A stretch of 15,776 nt of DNA from JBBSVE01 sp038233815 (GCA_038233815.1 JBBSVE010000071.1:1-15776), one strand, 5' to 3'. Shown: positions 1 to 7,776, counted from the first letter of the stretch. Translations and numbers: made by a program. The notes: generated by a model from the sequence alone, not told the origin.

Positions 1-370
1 CCGCCTCCAGCCGGTCGAGATGAAGCGCGCGCTGGGCCGCTATCGCCGCGTCGGGCATATGCCGTATGCAGGCCAGCACGGCTTCGCGCTCGAAGGCGGT
101 GCGAAGCTGGAACGCATCGCGGATCATCGGCAGATCGACGGTGGTGATCTGGATCCCGCGCTGCGGCATGACGCTCAGCAGGCCCTCCGTCTCCAGCCGC
201 GGCAAAAGCTCGCGCAGCGCGCCGATGGAGAGGTGCAGGAGTTCGACAAGGTTGCGCTGGGAGACGAATTGCCCCGGTTGCAGGGTGCCCGTCTCCAGCG
301 CCGCCTGAAACCGCTCGTAGGCCACATGCTTTCCCTGGGCGGGTTCGGCGGTGGCGCGCGGCGGCGGCAT
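1..370 (-). CDS. GntR-family transcriptional regulator, FCD type (partial)
   Basis: This gene was read directly from the minus strand. It starts at ATG 370 and runs off the left edge, so 123 codons are visible. Residues about 16-77 form a GntR winged helix-turn-helix: a leading helix (AYERFQAALETGTL), then PGQFVSQRNLVELLHLS, a recognition helix (ALRELLPRLETEGLL) and the wing (PQRGIQIT). From about residue 83 (MIRDAFQLRTAFEREAV) the chain looks like the start of an all-helical FCD ligand-binding domain, as in the FadR subfamily. FCD domains usually bind small carboxylates, often with a metal. The start lies 3 nt after the stop of the upstream DapA-like gene, so the two are probably translationally coupled. 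It likely controls its own operon and perhaps the divergent TRAP operon through the inverted repeat at 1320-1336. The family call is firm. The ligand is unknown because the binding domain is cut off. Confidence 0.85.
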   Translation of the reverse strand, partial: MPPPRATAEPAQGKHVAYERFQAALETGTLQPGQFVSQRNLVELLHLSIGALRELLPRLETEGLLSVMPQRGIQITTVDLPMIRDAFQLRTAFEREAVLACIRHMPDAAIAAQRALHLDRLEA

Positions 371-373
371 CCG

Positions 374-1297
374 TCAGGCCGGACCGTGGGCGTAGGTGAA
401 CCCCGTTTCCGCCACCAGCGCCACCACCCTCTGCGCCGTGTCCGGGTCGAGCGGGCGGAGCGGCGGGACCACCTGCGCATAGGCGGGATCGTCGTTGTAG
501 ATCGCGAGCGCTGCCTTGATCGCCGCCAGACCGCCGTTGCCGTCGAGCACCTCGATCCGGCGCGCCGCCTTGGCGCTGACCGCGCGGGCGGCCTCGCTGT
601 CGGGATCGGTCACGACCTCGCGCAGGTCGCGGGCAAAGAGGTTGGGCATGCCGCCGATGATACCCGCCCCGCCCGCGCGCATGAGGTCAGGCAGCACGCG
701 GTCGTCGCCGGTGAAGATCGAGAGCTGCGGGAACTGGGTCGCGAGCATGACCCCGTGATCGCGGTCGCCGGTGGAATCCTTCATGCCCACGATCCGATCA
801 CCGAACCGCGCGATCATCAGCCGGACAAGATCCGGGCTGTAGGGCACGCGCGAAAACTGGGGGATGTTGTAGAGCACGAGATCGACGGCGGGGGCGTCGC
901 GCTCCGCCCGCTCCGCTGCGGCGGAGACGAAATCGACGATGCCTTCGTCGGTCCAGAACGGATAGTAGAACGGCGGCAACACCAGCGCCGCGCGGCAACC
1001 AAGCTCCCCCGCCGTGCGGAGCGAGTGGGCCGCATCCTCCAGCGACGGCGTCATCACAGCGGGCAACTGGCGCGCCATGTCCACGCCCATGTCCGCCAGT
1101 TCGAGCAGCGCCGCGGACTTTTGCGCGCTTCCGAGCGAGGCGCCTTCGCCGGTCGTCCCGAAGGTCGCCACGAAATCGCAGCCGTCGTCATGCAGGTTCG
1201 CGATATGGCGGGCGAGGCGGCGCGTGTCGATCGACCCGTCCTTCGCAACGGGTGTGACAGAGGCCGCGATGACCCCCTTGAGCTCTGACTTCGGCAC
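374..1297 (-). CDS. DapA-superfamily (DHDPS/NAL-like) aldolase/lyase
   Basis: A Schiff-base class I aldolase of the dihydrodipicolinate synthase/N-acetylneuraminate lyase superfamily, 307 aa, the usual length. With the GTG 1297 start the landmarks are the GTTGE loop at about 47-51, the tyrosine Y143 in YNIP and the Schiff-base lysine K173 in GMKDSTG. In true DHDPS the tyrosine is followed five residues on by a substrate-carboxylate arginine (YNVPSR). Here that place holds F148, and an arginine comes only at 150. Lysine biosynthesis is therefore unlikely, and cleavage of a 2-oxo acid or sugar acid is more likely (inference). Start choice: GGGAG at 1304-1308 lies 6 nt before GTG 1297, while the upstream ATG at 1312 has no ribosome site and would place that motif inside the coding sequence. 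It is first in an operon with the GntR regulator and divergent from the TRAP operon. The natural substrate may be what the TRAP system imports, but this cannot be read from the sequence. Confidence 0.9.
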   Translation of the reverse strand: MPKSELKGVIAASVTPVAKDGSIDTRRLARHIANLHDDGCDFVATFGTTGEGASLGSAQKSAALLELADMGVDMARQLPAVMTPSLEDAAHSLRTAGELGCRAALVLPPFYYPFWTDEGIVDFVSAAAERAERDAPAVDLVLYNIPQFSRVPYSPDLVRLMIARFGDRIVGMKDSTGDRDHGVMLATQFPQLSIFTGDDRVLPDLMRAGGAGIIGGMPNLFARDLREVVTDPDSEAARAVSAKAARRIEVLDGNGGLAAIKAALAIYNDDPAYAQVVPPLRPLDPDTAQRVVALVAETGFTYAHGPA

Positions 1298-1303
1298 CGT
1301 CTT

Positions 1304-1308
1304 CTCCC
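1304..1308 (-). promoter_or_regulatory. Ribosome binding site deciding the DapA-like start
   Basis: GGGAG on the minus strand, 6 nt before GTG 1297. It supports the GTG start over the in-frame ATG at 1312, which has no purine-rich site before it. Confidence 0.6.
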
Positions 1309-1319
1309 GCATGGAAACC

Positions 1320-1336
1320 GACTGATCGGATCAGTC
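1320..1336. promoter_or_regulatory. Perfect inverted repeat, likely GntR operator
   Basis: The sequence is GACTGATC-G-GATCAGTC: two perfect 8-nt arms around one base, in the divergent region between the DapA-like/GntR operon and dctP. Short palindromes of this size are typical operators for FadR-type GntR dimers. The regulator is encoded in the adjacent operon, so autoregulation is the simplest reading. On the minus strand a weak promoter (TTGCAA 1376-1371, 16-nt spacer, TAAAGA 1354-1349) would start transcription near 1342, which places the repeat just downstream of the start site. The repeat is seen directly; its role is inferred. Confidence 0.6.
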
Positions 1337-1431
1337 TTCGATGTTTGATCTTTACAGATGCGCCCGTTTGTTGCAACGTCCTTCGCAGCGAAATTCCGGC
1401 AGGCGGACCTGTCGCCGGGCACGGTTTCATC
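1337..1431. promoter_or_regulatory. Rest of the divergent promoter region (GntR operon / TRAP operon)
   Basis: Non-coding sequence between the two divergent operons. It contains the 8-nt palindrome GTTGCAAC at 1370-1377, which overlaps the weak minus-strand -35 box. For the plus strand the best -35 candidate is TTTACA at 1351-1356, but no convincing -10 follows 17 nt later, so the dctP promoter is not clearly identified. Confidence 0.35.
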
Positions 1432-1445
1432 GGGGAGGATGATAC

Positions 1446-2453
1446 ATGACATATCTGGGCAGGATCGGGGGCCGTCTGGCCTCCACGGTAGCGGTGCTGG
1501 CGCTTGGGGCTTCGGCCGCGATGGCGCAGGACAAGATCGAGCTGAAGTTCACCAGCGCCTCGGTGCCCACGGACATTCACACGCAGGCAATGCAGGTCTT
1601 CAAGGACAAGCTCGATGCCGCACTGCCGGGCAAGTTCGACGTCCAGCTTTTCGACAGCGGCAAACTGTTCGCGCAAGGGGCGGATCTCGATGCGCTCCAG
1701 CGCGGCAATGCGGAGATGGCCTACGTCTCGTTCCAGCAGATCGCCGACGCGATCCCGGAATACGGGATCTTCACCATGGGGTATCTGTTCCAGAACCCGG
1801 CCCATCTGCGCAAGATGCTCGACAGCGATATCGGCACCGAGGTCAAGGCCAAGGTCGATTCCGAGATGGGGCTCCATATCCTCGACATCTGCTATCTGGG
1901 AACCCGGCAACTGAACCTGCGCGATCTGCGCAAGGTGGAGACGCCGGCCGATCTGGCCGGGGTCAAGCTCCGCATGCCGGGATCGGATTCGTGGCTGTTC
2001 CTCGGCAAGGCGCTGGGGGCGGAGCCGACGCCGGTGCCGTTCTCGGAGGTCTATCTGGCGCTCCAGACCGGGACCATCGACGCGCAGGACAATCCCCTGC
2101 CCACGGTGGAGGCGGCGAAGTTCTACGAGGTCACCAAGCAGATCACGCTGACGAGCCACCTCGTCGATGGCGTGAACATGGTGGTGAACGATCAGACCTG
2201 GGAGAAACTTGGCGATGACGAGAAGGCGGCGATGACGCAATCTGCGCGCGCCGCCTGCGACTTTAACAACGAAAAGCGCATCTCGGAGGAGGCGCGGCTG
2301 GTCGACTTCTTCAAGTCCAAGGGTCTGACCGTCACGACGCCGGATGTGGCCGCCTTCCGCAAGCACGTGCAGGAGGTCTACATGACCTCCGACCGCGCCA
2401 AGGACTGGCCCGAGGGCTGGGTCGACAAGATCAACGCAATGGCCGCGAACTGA
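1446..2453 (+). CDS. dctP: TRAP transporter substrate-binding protein (DctP family)
   Basis: Periplasmic solute receptor of a TRAP importer, 335 aa. Residues 1-27 are a Sec signal peptide (RIGGR, a hydrophobic core, then ASAAMA) cleaved before QDK. The mature protein has the DctP fold marks: SGKLFAQGADLDALQRGNAEM (71-91), LNLRDLRKVETPADLAGVKLRMPGS (156-180) with the conserved carboxylate-binding arginine R176, and ALQTGTIDAQDNPLPTV (205-221) with N216. The arginine implies an organic acid ligand; which acid cannot be told. GGGGAGGA at 1432-1439 lies 6 nt before the ATG. It is the first gene of a P-Q-M operon. A GC hairpin follows it before dctQ, which fits higher receptor than membrane-subunit output. 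The symbol is used as a family name only. Confidence 0.95.
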   Translation: MTYLGRIGGRLASTVAVLALGASAAMAQDKIELKFTSASVPTDIHTQAMQVFKDKLDAALPGKFDVQLFDSGKLFAQGADLDALQRGNAEMAYVSFQQIADAIPEYGIFTMGYLFQNPAHLRKMLDSDIGTEVKAKVDSEMGLHILDICYLGTRQLNLRDLRKVETPADLAGVKLRMPGSDSWLFLGKALGAEPTPVPFSEVYLALQTGTIDAQDNPLPTVEAAKFYEVTKQITLTSHLVDGVNMVVNDQTWEKLGDDEKAAMTQSARAACDFNNEKRISEEARLVDFFKSKGLTVTTPDVAAFRKHVQEVYMTSDRAKDWPEGWVDKINAMAAN

Positions 2454-2464
2454 TCCGGCCAAAG

Positions 2465-2486
2465 GGGCGGGCCGCAGCGCCCGCTC
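2465..2486 (+). promoter_or_regulatory. Intercistronic hairpin between dctP and dctQ
   Basis: GCGGGC (2467-2472), a 6-nt loop and GCCCGC (2479-2484) form a perfect stem that can extend two more pairs, one of them G-U. Only a short, weak U-run follows (TCTT), so it is at best a partial terminator. In binding-protein operons such hairpins often protect the 3' end of the receptor message and lower downstream expression. That role is inferred here. Confidence 0.45.
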
Positions 2487-2519
2487 TTACCTCGTCTTCA
2501 TCCCCGGGAGGGTGCGCAC

Positions 2520-3002
2520 ATGATGCGAGGCCTCGCCATTCTCAAGCGGATCGCGGACGGGGTCGGGGCGCTCCTGTTCCTCGTGACCTTCGTGGGCTTT
2601 CTGGTTCAGGTGTTCTGGCGCTACGTTCTGAATGCGCCCCTCCCCTGGACGGAGGAGGCGGTGCTGATCGCCTTCGTCTGGTCGATCTTCTGGGCCACCG
2701 CCTTCGTCGTGCCGTTGCGTGACCATGTGACGTTCGACGTTGTGTATGATGCCGTGGGGCCGCGCACCCGGCGGGCGTTCGACCTGATTTCGATGGGGGC
2801 GCTCCTCGTCGCGTTCGCGATGCTGGTGCCCTATACGTGGGATTACCTTGACTTCCTGACCCGCAAGAAATCGCCCGTCATGCGGCTGCCGATGGATCTG
2901 ATCTTCGGCTGCTACCTGCTGTTCGTTGTTGCCGTCGCGGTGCAGGCGGCGTGGCGCATCTGGCAGATCCTTCGCGTGCCAAACCACGGCAGGGCGGTCT
3001 GA
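2520..3002 (+). CDS. dctQ: TRAP transporter small permease subunit (DctQ family)
   Basis: Small membrane subunit of the TRAP importer, 160 aa. Four hydrophobic segments lie at about 16-36, 46-66, 89-107 and 126-146. The family signature FWRYVLNAPLPWTEEAVLIA is at 32-51. Arginine-rich segments at the termini suggest both ends face the cytoplasm. GGGAGGG at 2506-2512 sits 7 nt before ATG 2520; a second ATG follows at once at 2523, so the start is uncertain by one codon. The stop TGA overlaps the dctM ATG by one base (TGATG), showing translational coupling. The subunit pairs with DctM to form the transport channel used by DctP. Confidence 0.93.
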   Translation: MMRGLAILKRIADGVGALLFLVTFVGFLVQVFWRYVLNAPLPWTEEAVLIAFVWSIFWATAFVVPLRDHVTFDVVYDAVGPRTRRAFDLISMGALLVAFAMLVPYTWDYLDFLTRKKSPVMRLPMDLIFGCYLLFVVAVAVQAAWRIWQILRVPNHGRAV

Positions 3003-4300
3003 TGCTGGCCGATCACGCCTTCGCCATCATGCTGGTGATCCTTTTCGTGATCACCGTTACCGGCGCGCCGCTGGGTCTGGGCATGATCGCGTCGAGCGTC
3101 TTCTATCTGGCGCTGTCGGGGCGCGATATCGGGCTGGCGGCCGAAAGCGTTCTGAACGGGATCTTCGGGAACTTCGTGGCGCTGGCCGTGCCGCTCTTCA
3201 TCTTCGCGGCCAACGTGATGAACGCGGGCAGGATATCGGAGCGTCTGCTGACCTTCGCGCTGGCGCTCGTGGGGCGGTTTCCGGGCGGTCTGGCGCAGGT
3301 CAACGTCCTCACCAGCCTTATCTTTTCGGGGATGAGCGGCAGCGCCGTGTCGGACGTCGCGGGCGTCGGCAAGGTGATGACCGACATGATGATGGAAAAG
3401 GACCGCTATCCGCGCGGCTTCGCCGGCGCGATCACCGCCGCCTCGTCGGTCGTGGGGCCGATCTTTCCGCCCTCGATCCCGCTCGTGTTCTATGCCCTCG
3501 TCTCTTCCACCTCGGTGGGCGTGCTGTTTCTTGCGGGTGTGCTTCCGGCCCTGCTGATCGTTGCGATGCTGGGGATCACGGTCTTTGTCGTCTCCAAGCT
3601 GCGCGGTTTCCCGGTGGAGCCCGCGATTGCGTGGGGCGCCTATCCGGGGATCATCCTGCGCGCCATCCCGCCCCTGATGATGCCGGTGATCCTGCTTGGC
3701 GGGATCTATTCCGGGGCCTTCACGCCGACCGAGGCGGCGGCGGTGGCTGCGGGCTATGCGCTGGTGCTGTCTGTCGTGGGCTACCGCGCGCTGGGCCTGC
3801 GCGCGTTCTACGCCGTCGTGCTGGAATCGCTGCGCACCACCGCCGTGGTCACGATCATCATCTGCGGCGCCTACATCTTCAACTACATCGTGTCGGTGGA
3901 GCGTCTGCCTGACACGCTGCTCGCCGCCTTCAACAGTTTCAACATGTCGGCGGGCATGTTCCTTCTGATGGTCAACTTGCTGTTTCTGGTGCTCGGTTGC
4001 TTCATCGACGTCTCGACCATCCTTCTGGTCGTCGTGCCTTTGTTCATCCCGACGGCGCTGCTGCTGGGGATCGACCTCAATCATTTCGGCATCGTCGTGG
4101 TCGTGAACCTGATGATCGGCCTGATCACGCCGCCCTACGGGATCTTGTTGTTCATCCTGAAGGCCACCAACGGCATCCCGCTGAACGAGATCATCCGCGA
4201 GATCTGGCTCTTCATCGCGGTGCTGATCGGGGCGCTGGCGCTGATCACCTATTTTCCGGCGATCTCGCTTTGGCTGCCGCGTTTTGCGGGCATGCTCTGA
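3002..4300 (+). CDS. dctM: TRAP transporter large permease subunit (DctM family)
   Basis: Large membrane subunit of the TRAP importer, 432 aa, the normal size. It is hydrophobic throughout, with about a dozen membrane helices. Family motifs are SGMSGSAVSDVAGVG (109-123), GPIFPPSIPLVFYA (152-165), the matching second-half LGCFIDVSTILL, and GLITPPYGILLF near the end. The two proline-rich hairpins belong to the Na+-coupled ion-transporter fold. The start at ATG 3002 overlaps the dctQ stop. An upstream in-frame start at 2951 would add 17 residues that lie inside dctQ and is rejected. The last 52 bp overlap, tail to tail, the end of the CoA-transferase gene on the opposite strand, leaving no room for an ordinary terminator between them. 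Confidence 0.95.
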   Translation: MLADHAFAIMLVILFVITVTGAPLGLGMIASSVFYLALSGRDIGLAAESVLNGIFGNFVALAVPLFIFAANVMNAGRISERLLTFALALVGRFPGGLAQVNVLTSLIFSGMSGSAVSDVAGVGKVMTDMMMEKDRYPRGFAGAITAASSVVGPIFPPSIPLVFYALVSSTSVGVLFLAGVLPALLIVAMLGITVFVVSKLRGFPVEPAIAWGAYPGIILRAIPPLMMPVILLGGIYSGAFTPTEAAAVAAGYALVLSVVGYRALGLRAFYAVVLESLRTTAVVTIIICGAYIFNYIVSVERLPDTLLAAFNSFNMSAGMFLLMVNLLFLVLGCFIDVSTILLVVVPLFIPTALLLGIDLNHFGIVVVVNLMIGLITPPYGILLFILKATNGIPLNEIIREIWLFIAVLIGALALITYFPAISLWLPRFAGML

Positions 4301-5430
4301 AGGATGCGGGCGTTGTCCTGACCGATCCGGGGGCCCATCCGGCCACCCCTGGGGCGGACCCCGTCGATGCGGAGCGGCAGGCGTGTGGTCGCCACACCGG
4401 TTCCGGTCCCGTCGAACACCGTCTGCATCATGTCGAGCCGGGCGATTGCACCGCTCGCCAGCAGGGCAGGCCAGTCCAGCACCTCGGCGCACCAGAGATC
4501 GGCCGGCTCGAAGATGGCAAGCCACGCCTGCGTGGTCCGGGTGGCCATCCGCTCCGCGATCATCGCTTTTGCGGCGTCTCGGTCCCGGAACGCGGCGGGC
4601 CCGTCGAACGACAAAAGCGCCGGCAAGTCCATCAGGGCCGCCAGCGTCGGCATTGGGGTCATCGCGATGGCAAGCCAGCCGTCAGCGGTCGGATAGACGC
4701 CGTAGGGCGCCGAGAGGTAGGCATGGGCATTGCGGAACTGCGCCCGCTTCGGCACCCGGCCGCCGTCATTGAGATGCGTCGTCAGCACCTCGAACTGCAG
4801 ATCGAGGAGCGATTCCAGCAGGCTCGTCTCCACATGCACGCCGTGCCCGCTGATGCCGCGCCGCACCAGTCCCGCCAGCAGCCCCTGCGCCAGATTGTTG
4901 CCCGCGGTCATGTCCGCGACTGCGAGGCCGAACGGCACCGGCCCCTGATCCGGGTCGCCGTTGAGCCACATGATTCCTGAGCGCGCCTGCGCCAGCAGAT
5001 CCTGCCCCGGCATCGCGACCCATGGGCCGCCGTCGCCGTAGCCGGTGATCGAGCCATAGACGATGCGCGGATTGATCTTTGCGACGGTGGCATAATCCAG
5101 CCCCAGACGCTCGATCACGCCGGGACGGAAGTTCTGGATCATCACGTCCGCCTGCGCGATCAGGTGCCGGACCAGAGCCATGTCGCCGGGATCTTTCAGG
5201 TCGGCGGCAAAGCTCTCCTTATCGCGGTTAATCGCGTGGAACAGGGTCGATTCACCGCCGATCTCGGTGTCCGACAGATAGAGCCTCCGGCAAAGGTCGC
5301 CGCCGTCGGGACGCTCCACCTTGATGACCCGCGCGCCGAGGTCGGCCAGCCGCAGCGCCGCGAGCGGACCGGACAGGAACTGGCTGAAATCGAGCACCGT
5401 GATGCCGTCGAGCAGGGGCGTCGCAGCCAT
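4249..5430 (-). CDS. CaiB/BaiF (family III) CoA-transferase, copy 1
   Basis: Family III CoA-transferase, 393 aa. Such enzymes move CoA between carboxylic acids through an aspartyl-CoA thioester, as interlocked dimers in the cytoplasm. The N-terminus has the family signature VLDFSQFLSGPLAALRLADL (12-31) and VIKVERPDGGD (35-45). The NFRPGVIERLGL motif is at 100-111. The predicted catalytic aspartate is D173 in VADMTAGNN. A C-terminal motif EPADLWCAEVLDWP is shared with the second copy at 8960. The gene starts 2 nt after the stop of the oxidoreductase gene and is last in a three-gene minus-strand operon. About the last 17 codons lie opposite the end of dctM; this tail (AKRGSQSEIAGK) looks like an unconserved extension. 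The acid substrate is not predictable. Confidence 0.93.
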   Translation of the reverse strand: MAATPLLDGITVLDFSQFLSGPLAALRLADLGARVIKVERPDGGDLCRRLYLSDTEIGGESTLFHAINRDKESFAADLKDPGDMALVRHLIAQADVMIQNFRPGVIERLGLDYATVAKINPRIVYGSITGYGDGGPWVAMPGQDLLAQARSGIMWLNGDPDQGPVPFGLAVADMTAGNNLAQGLLAGLVRRGISGHGVHVETSLLESLLDLQFEVLTTHLNDGGRVPKRAQFRNAHAYLSAPYGVYPTADGWLAIAMTPMPTLAALMDLPALLSFDGPAAFRDRDAAKAMIAERMATRTTQAWLAIFEPADLWCAEVLDWPALLASGAIARLDMMQTVFDGTGTGVATTRLPLRIDGVRPRGGRMGPRIGQDNARILQSMPAKRGSQSEIAGK

Positions 5431-5432
5431 CG

Positions 5433-6503
5433 TCAGGCAACGTCGAGCGGGACGCGCGTTCCGCCCCCGGTGGAGGCGCGGCGGCAGGCCTCCACCACCG
5501 CCATCGTCTCGAACGCATCGGCGACGGAGGTGTGGAGCCGCACATCCTCCCCCGACACGACCCGCTGGAGGTTCGACATCACGCCCACGAACGCATCCGG
5601 GAACCAGCGGCCCTTGAGCGGCACGTCCTGCCAGTCAGACCCTTCGGTGACGATCGACAGCGTTTCCGGCTTGCCTTGGGGGTAGTCGAGCAGCAGGCCC
5701 AGCCCGACCCGCGCGGCACCCTTCAGCCCCTCCACCATGATCCCCGCATCCTCGAACCGCGGCCCGAAGCGGTAGGTGTGGTTGAGGCTCAGCGCGCAGC
5801 GCAGGGGACGGGCGAAATCGAGGATCGTCGTGGTGCGCGCGTCCGCCAGATCGGGGTGCTGCGGATGGGGCAGGGACAGCGACTGCACCGCGCGCGGCGT
5901 GCCCAGCAGCGAGCGGATCCAGTCGATATAGTGGATCGAGTGCATCGGAACCTCCACCGCGTCCAGCGAGGACATGAAGGGCCAGAGCTGCCACGGTGTC
6001 GTGCAGGCGACGCGCACCTCCAGATCGACGATATCGCCCAGCAGCCCCCGATCCACCGCGTCGGCGAGGGCGAGCATCATCGGGCTGAACCGCAGTTGCA
6101 GGTTCACGGCCGCCGTCAGACCCTTGGCGCGGACCAGATCGCGGATCGCGGCCGCATCGGCGAAGTCCCGGCCCATCGGCTTCTGGATCAGGACCGCCGC
6201 ACCATCGGGCAGCCGAGCCAGCATGTCGCGCGTGGCGTCGGGCGGCAGGGCCACGTCGAAGATCACCCCCTCCATCGCGAGGCAGTCTTCCAGTGACGCG
6301 ACCTTCGGGATGGCGAAGCGGTCGGCCAGCCCTTGCGCGCGCTCCCGCGACAGATCGTGGATCGCGGCGACGGGGAAGCCTGCCTTCGCATAGGCCGGCA
6401 GATGGGCGTCGCCAACGATCCCGCCCGCGCCGATCAACACGATGGGGCGCGGGTCGGCAGGCCGCGCCCACGACTGGCGCAGGTCGGAGAGATCGTGGGT
6501 CAC
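5433..6503 (-). CDS. Gfo/Idh/MocA-family NAD(P)-dependent oxidoreductase
   Basis: Cytoplasmic dehydrogenase, 356 aa. The N-terminal Rossmann domain begins with IVLIGAGGIVGDAHLPAY (21-38), the GxGxxG-type dinucleotide loop. The usual EKP motif appears as IQKPMG (106-111) with K108, a known variation. MHSIHYIDWIRSLLG (187-201) carries the H188/H191/D194 cluster typical of the catalytic region before the C-terminal alpha/beta domain. Relatives oxidise sugars, inositols or other polyols. It starts at GTG 6503, overlapping the stop of the solute-binding-like gene by 4 nt (GTGA). It is followed 2 nt later by the CoA-transferase, so the three proteins are made together. Substrate unknown; a sugar or hydroxy acid is likely. 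Confidence 0.93.
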   Translation of the reverse strand: MTHDLSDLRQSWARPADPRPIVLIGAGGIVGDAHLPAYAKAGFPVAAIHDLSRERAQGLADRFAIPKVASLEDCLAMEGVIFDVALPPDATRDMLARLPDGAAVLIQKPMGRDFADAAAIRDLVRAKGLTAAVNLQLRFSPMMLALADAVDRGLLGDIVDLEVRVACTTPWQLWPFMSSLDAVEVPMHSIHYIDWIRSLLGTPRAVQSLSLPHPQHPDLADARTTTILDFARPLRCALSLNHTYRFGPRFEDAGIMVEGLKGAARVGLGLLLDYPQGKPETLSIVTEGSDWQDVPLKGRWFPDAFVGVMSNLQRVVSGEDVRLHTSVADAFETMAVVEACRRASTGGGTRVPLDVA

Positions 6504-7732
6504 GGGCGGCTCCAGAGCTGTTGCACCTTGTCCTGCGCACGGGCGAGGATCGCGTGGGTGTCCTCGTCGGAGGCCAGCGATTCCGCCACCGCGCGGTCAA
6601 TGATGGCGGCGAGGTCGGGCAGGCGGCGATCGGCGGGCATCATCCGCGCCATGGAATGCAGGCGCGGCATCTGGGCTGCGAAGGGAATGATCTCCTCCAC
6701 CGCCGGGTCATGCCAGGTCGCGGAATGGCACCCGATCCCGCCATGGAGCGTCAGGAGCCGATCCATCGGGGCCGACGTCGCATGGCGGATGAACCGGTAG
6801 GCCAGATCCTTCTCGCGGCTCCCCGATCCTAAGGCCAGCACCCAGTAGGTCAGCACGGCGGCGGACGTGGCCCCCGGCCCGTGCGGCATCGGCGAGACCG
6901 CGACGCGCCCCCGCACCGCCGACTCCGCGGAGCCCGAGGCATGGGCCGCGAACCCGAACCAGTTCGTCATCATCGCCGCCTCGCCGCGCGCGAAGGCAGC
7001 ACCGGAACGGACCGAGTCCAGTTTCAGCGCGTCGGGGTGGACGACGCCGCTTTCGCGCACAAGCCAGCGGTAAAAGTCGAGCCCCTCCTGCGCGGTGGGG
7101 GATACGAGGTCGGGCTGGCCGCTTGCGTCCGTGAGCGAGCCGCCGCGTGACCAGATCTGCGCGCAGAAATCGTAGACCGTGTTGTGCGCGTCGGGAAAGC
7201 TCGCGACAATCGTGCCCCAGAGGCCCTTGTCGGGGGCGGTGAAATGGCGCGCGACCTCCACGAACTCGTCCCACGTCCGGGGCAGGATCAGGGCGCGTCC
7301 GGTGGCATCGGCGAAGCGGTCTGCTTCCGCCTCGAAGAGGTCCGGGCGGGTGATGAGGCATTGCGGGCCGTCGTGATAAGGCAAGCCCCAGAGCCGCCCC
7401 TCGACAAGCTGCTGGCCACGCAGGCAGTCTGGCCAGCACTCCGGGGCGCCGACCGGGGGCAGGGCCGCCGCCGCTTCGGTCAGATCGGCCAGATGCCCGT
7501 CCCCGATGGCCATCGGCAGCCAGTCCGTCACCACGAAGCCGATGTCCCAGTCGCCGGACGAGAGGCCCCCGTCCGCGAACATCGCGCGCGAAAGATCGTC
7601 GAGATCCATCGGAACGGCATCGAGCGTCGCATCCTCGCCGCTGGCTTTACAGAAGTCCGCGAACTGTGCAGCGATCGCGGTCTCGAACGGGCCGAAACGG
7701 CGAACGGCGACGCGAAGGGTGGCGCGGGCCAT
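6500..7732 (-). CDS. Family 1 solute-binding-like protein without signal peptide
   Basis: A 410-aa protein with the fold marks of ABC family 1 (MalE-type) binding proteins: LRVAVRRFGPFETAIAAQF (6-24), WDIGFVVTDWLPMAIGDGHLADLT (62-85), GLPYHDGPQCLITRPDLFEAE (116-136), PRTWDEFVEVARHFT (151-165), FARGEAAMMTNWFG (247-260), and a helical C-terminus. There is no signal peptide: the first beta strand begins at residue 5. The start is well fixed, because AGGGAGGT at 7746-7739 lies 6 nt before ATG 7732, and an upstream in-frame extension would run through the promoter into the divergent gene. So the protein should stay in the cytoplasm unless exported another way. No MalF/MalG-type permease is present. 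It heads an operon with an oxidoreductase and a CoA-transferase, and may be an enzyme, ligand sensor or carrier built on a binding-protein fold (inference). Confidence 0.85.
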   Translation of the reverse strand: MARATLRVAVRRFGPFETAIAAQFADFCKASGEDATLDAVPMDLDDLSRAMFADGGLSSGDWDIGFVVTDWLPMAIGDGHLADLTEAAAALPPVGAPECWPDCLRGQQLVEGRLWGLPYHDGPQCLITRPDLFEAEADRFADATGRALILPRTWDEFVEVARHFTAPDKGLWGTIVASFPDAHNTVYDFCAQIWSRGGSLTDASGQPDLVSPTAQEGLDFYRWLVRESGVVHPDALKLDSVRSGAAFARGEAAMMTNWFGFAAHASGSAESAVRGRVAVSPMPHGPGATSAAVLTYWVLALGSGSREKDLAYRFIRHATSAPMDRLLTLHGGIGCHSATWHDPAVEEIIPFAAQMPRLHSMARMMPADRRLPDLAAIIDRAVAESLASDEDTHAILARAQDKVQQLWSRP

Positions 7733-7738
7733 GACGGA

Positions 7739-7746
7739 ACCTCCCT
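7739..7746 (-). promoter_or_regulatory. Strong ribosome site fixing the signal-less start at 7732
   Basis: AGGGAGGT on the minus strand, 6 nt before ATG 7732. It decides the start of the solute-binding-like protein and so supports the absence of a signal peptide. Confidence 0.75.
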
Positions 7747-7776
7747 GAAGGGGCGCGGCGGGCGCGCGGAAACCCT

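Noticed and set aside
20..1288. Long open frame on the plus strand (about 420 codons)
   Set aside because: It lies opposite the GntR and DapA-like genes. Its product is rich in R, H, G and D with no domain pattern, which is typical of antisense frames in GC-rich DNA.
1310..1312. ATG as start of the DapA-like gene
   Set aside because: No ribosome site upstream, and a good GGGAG motif would fall within the coding sequence. GTG 1297 is better placed, though the ATG cannot be excluded.
2912..4525. 537-codon minus-strand frame across dctM
   Set aside because: Very rich in H, R, D and Q, with no motifs. It is the complement of a well-supported membrane protein gene.
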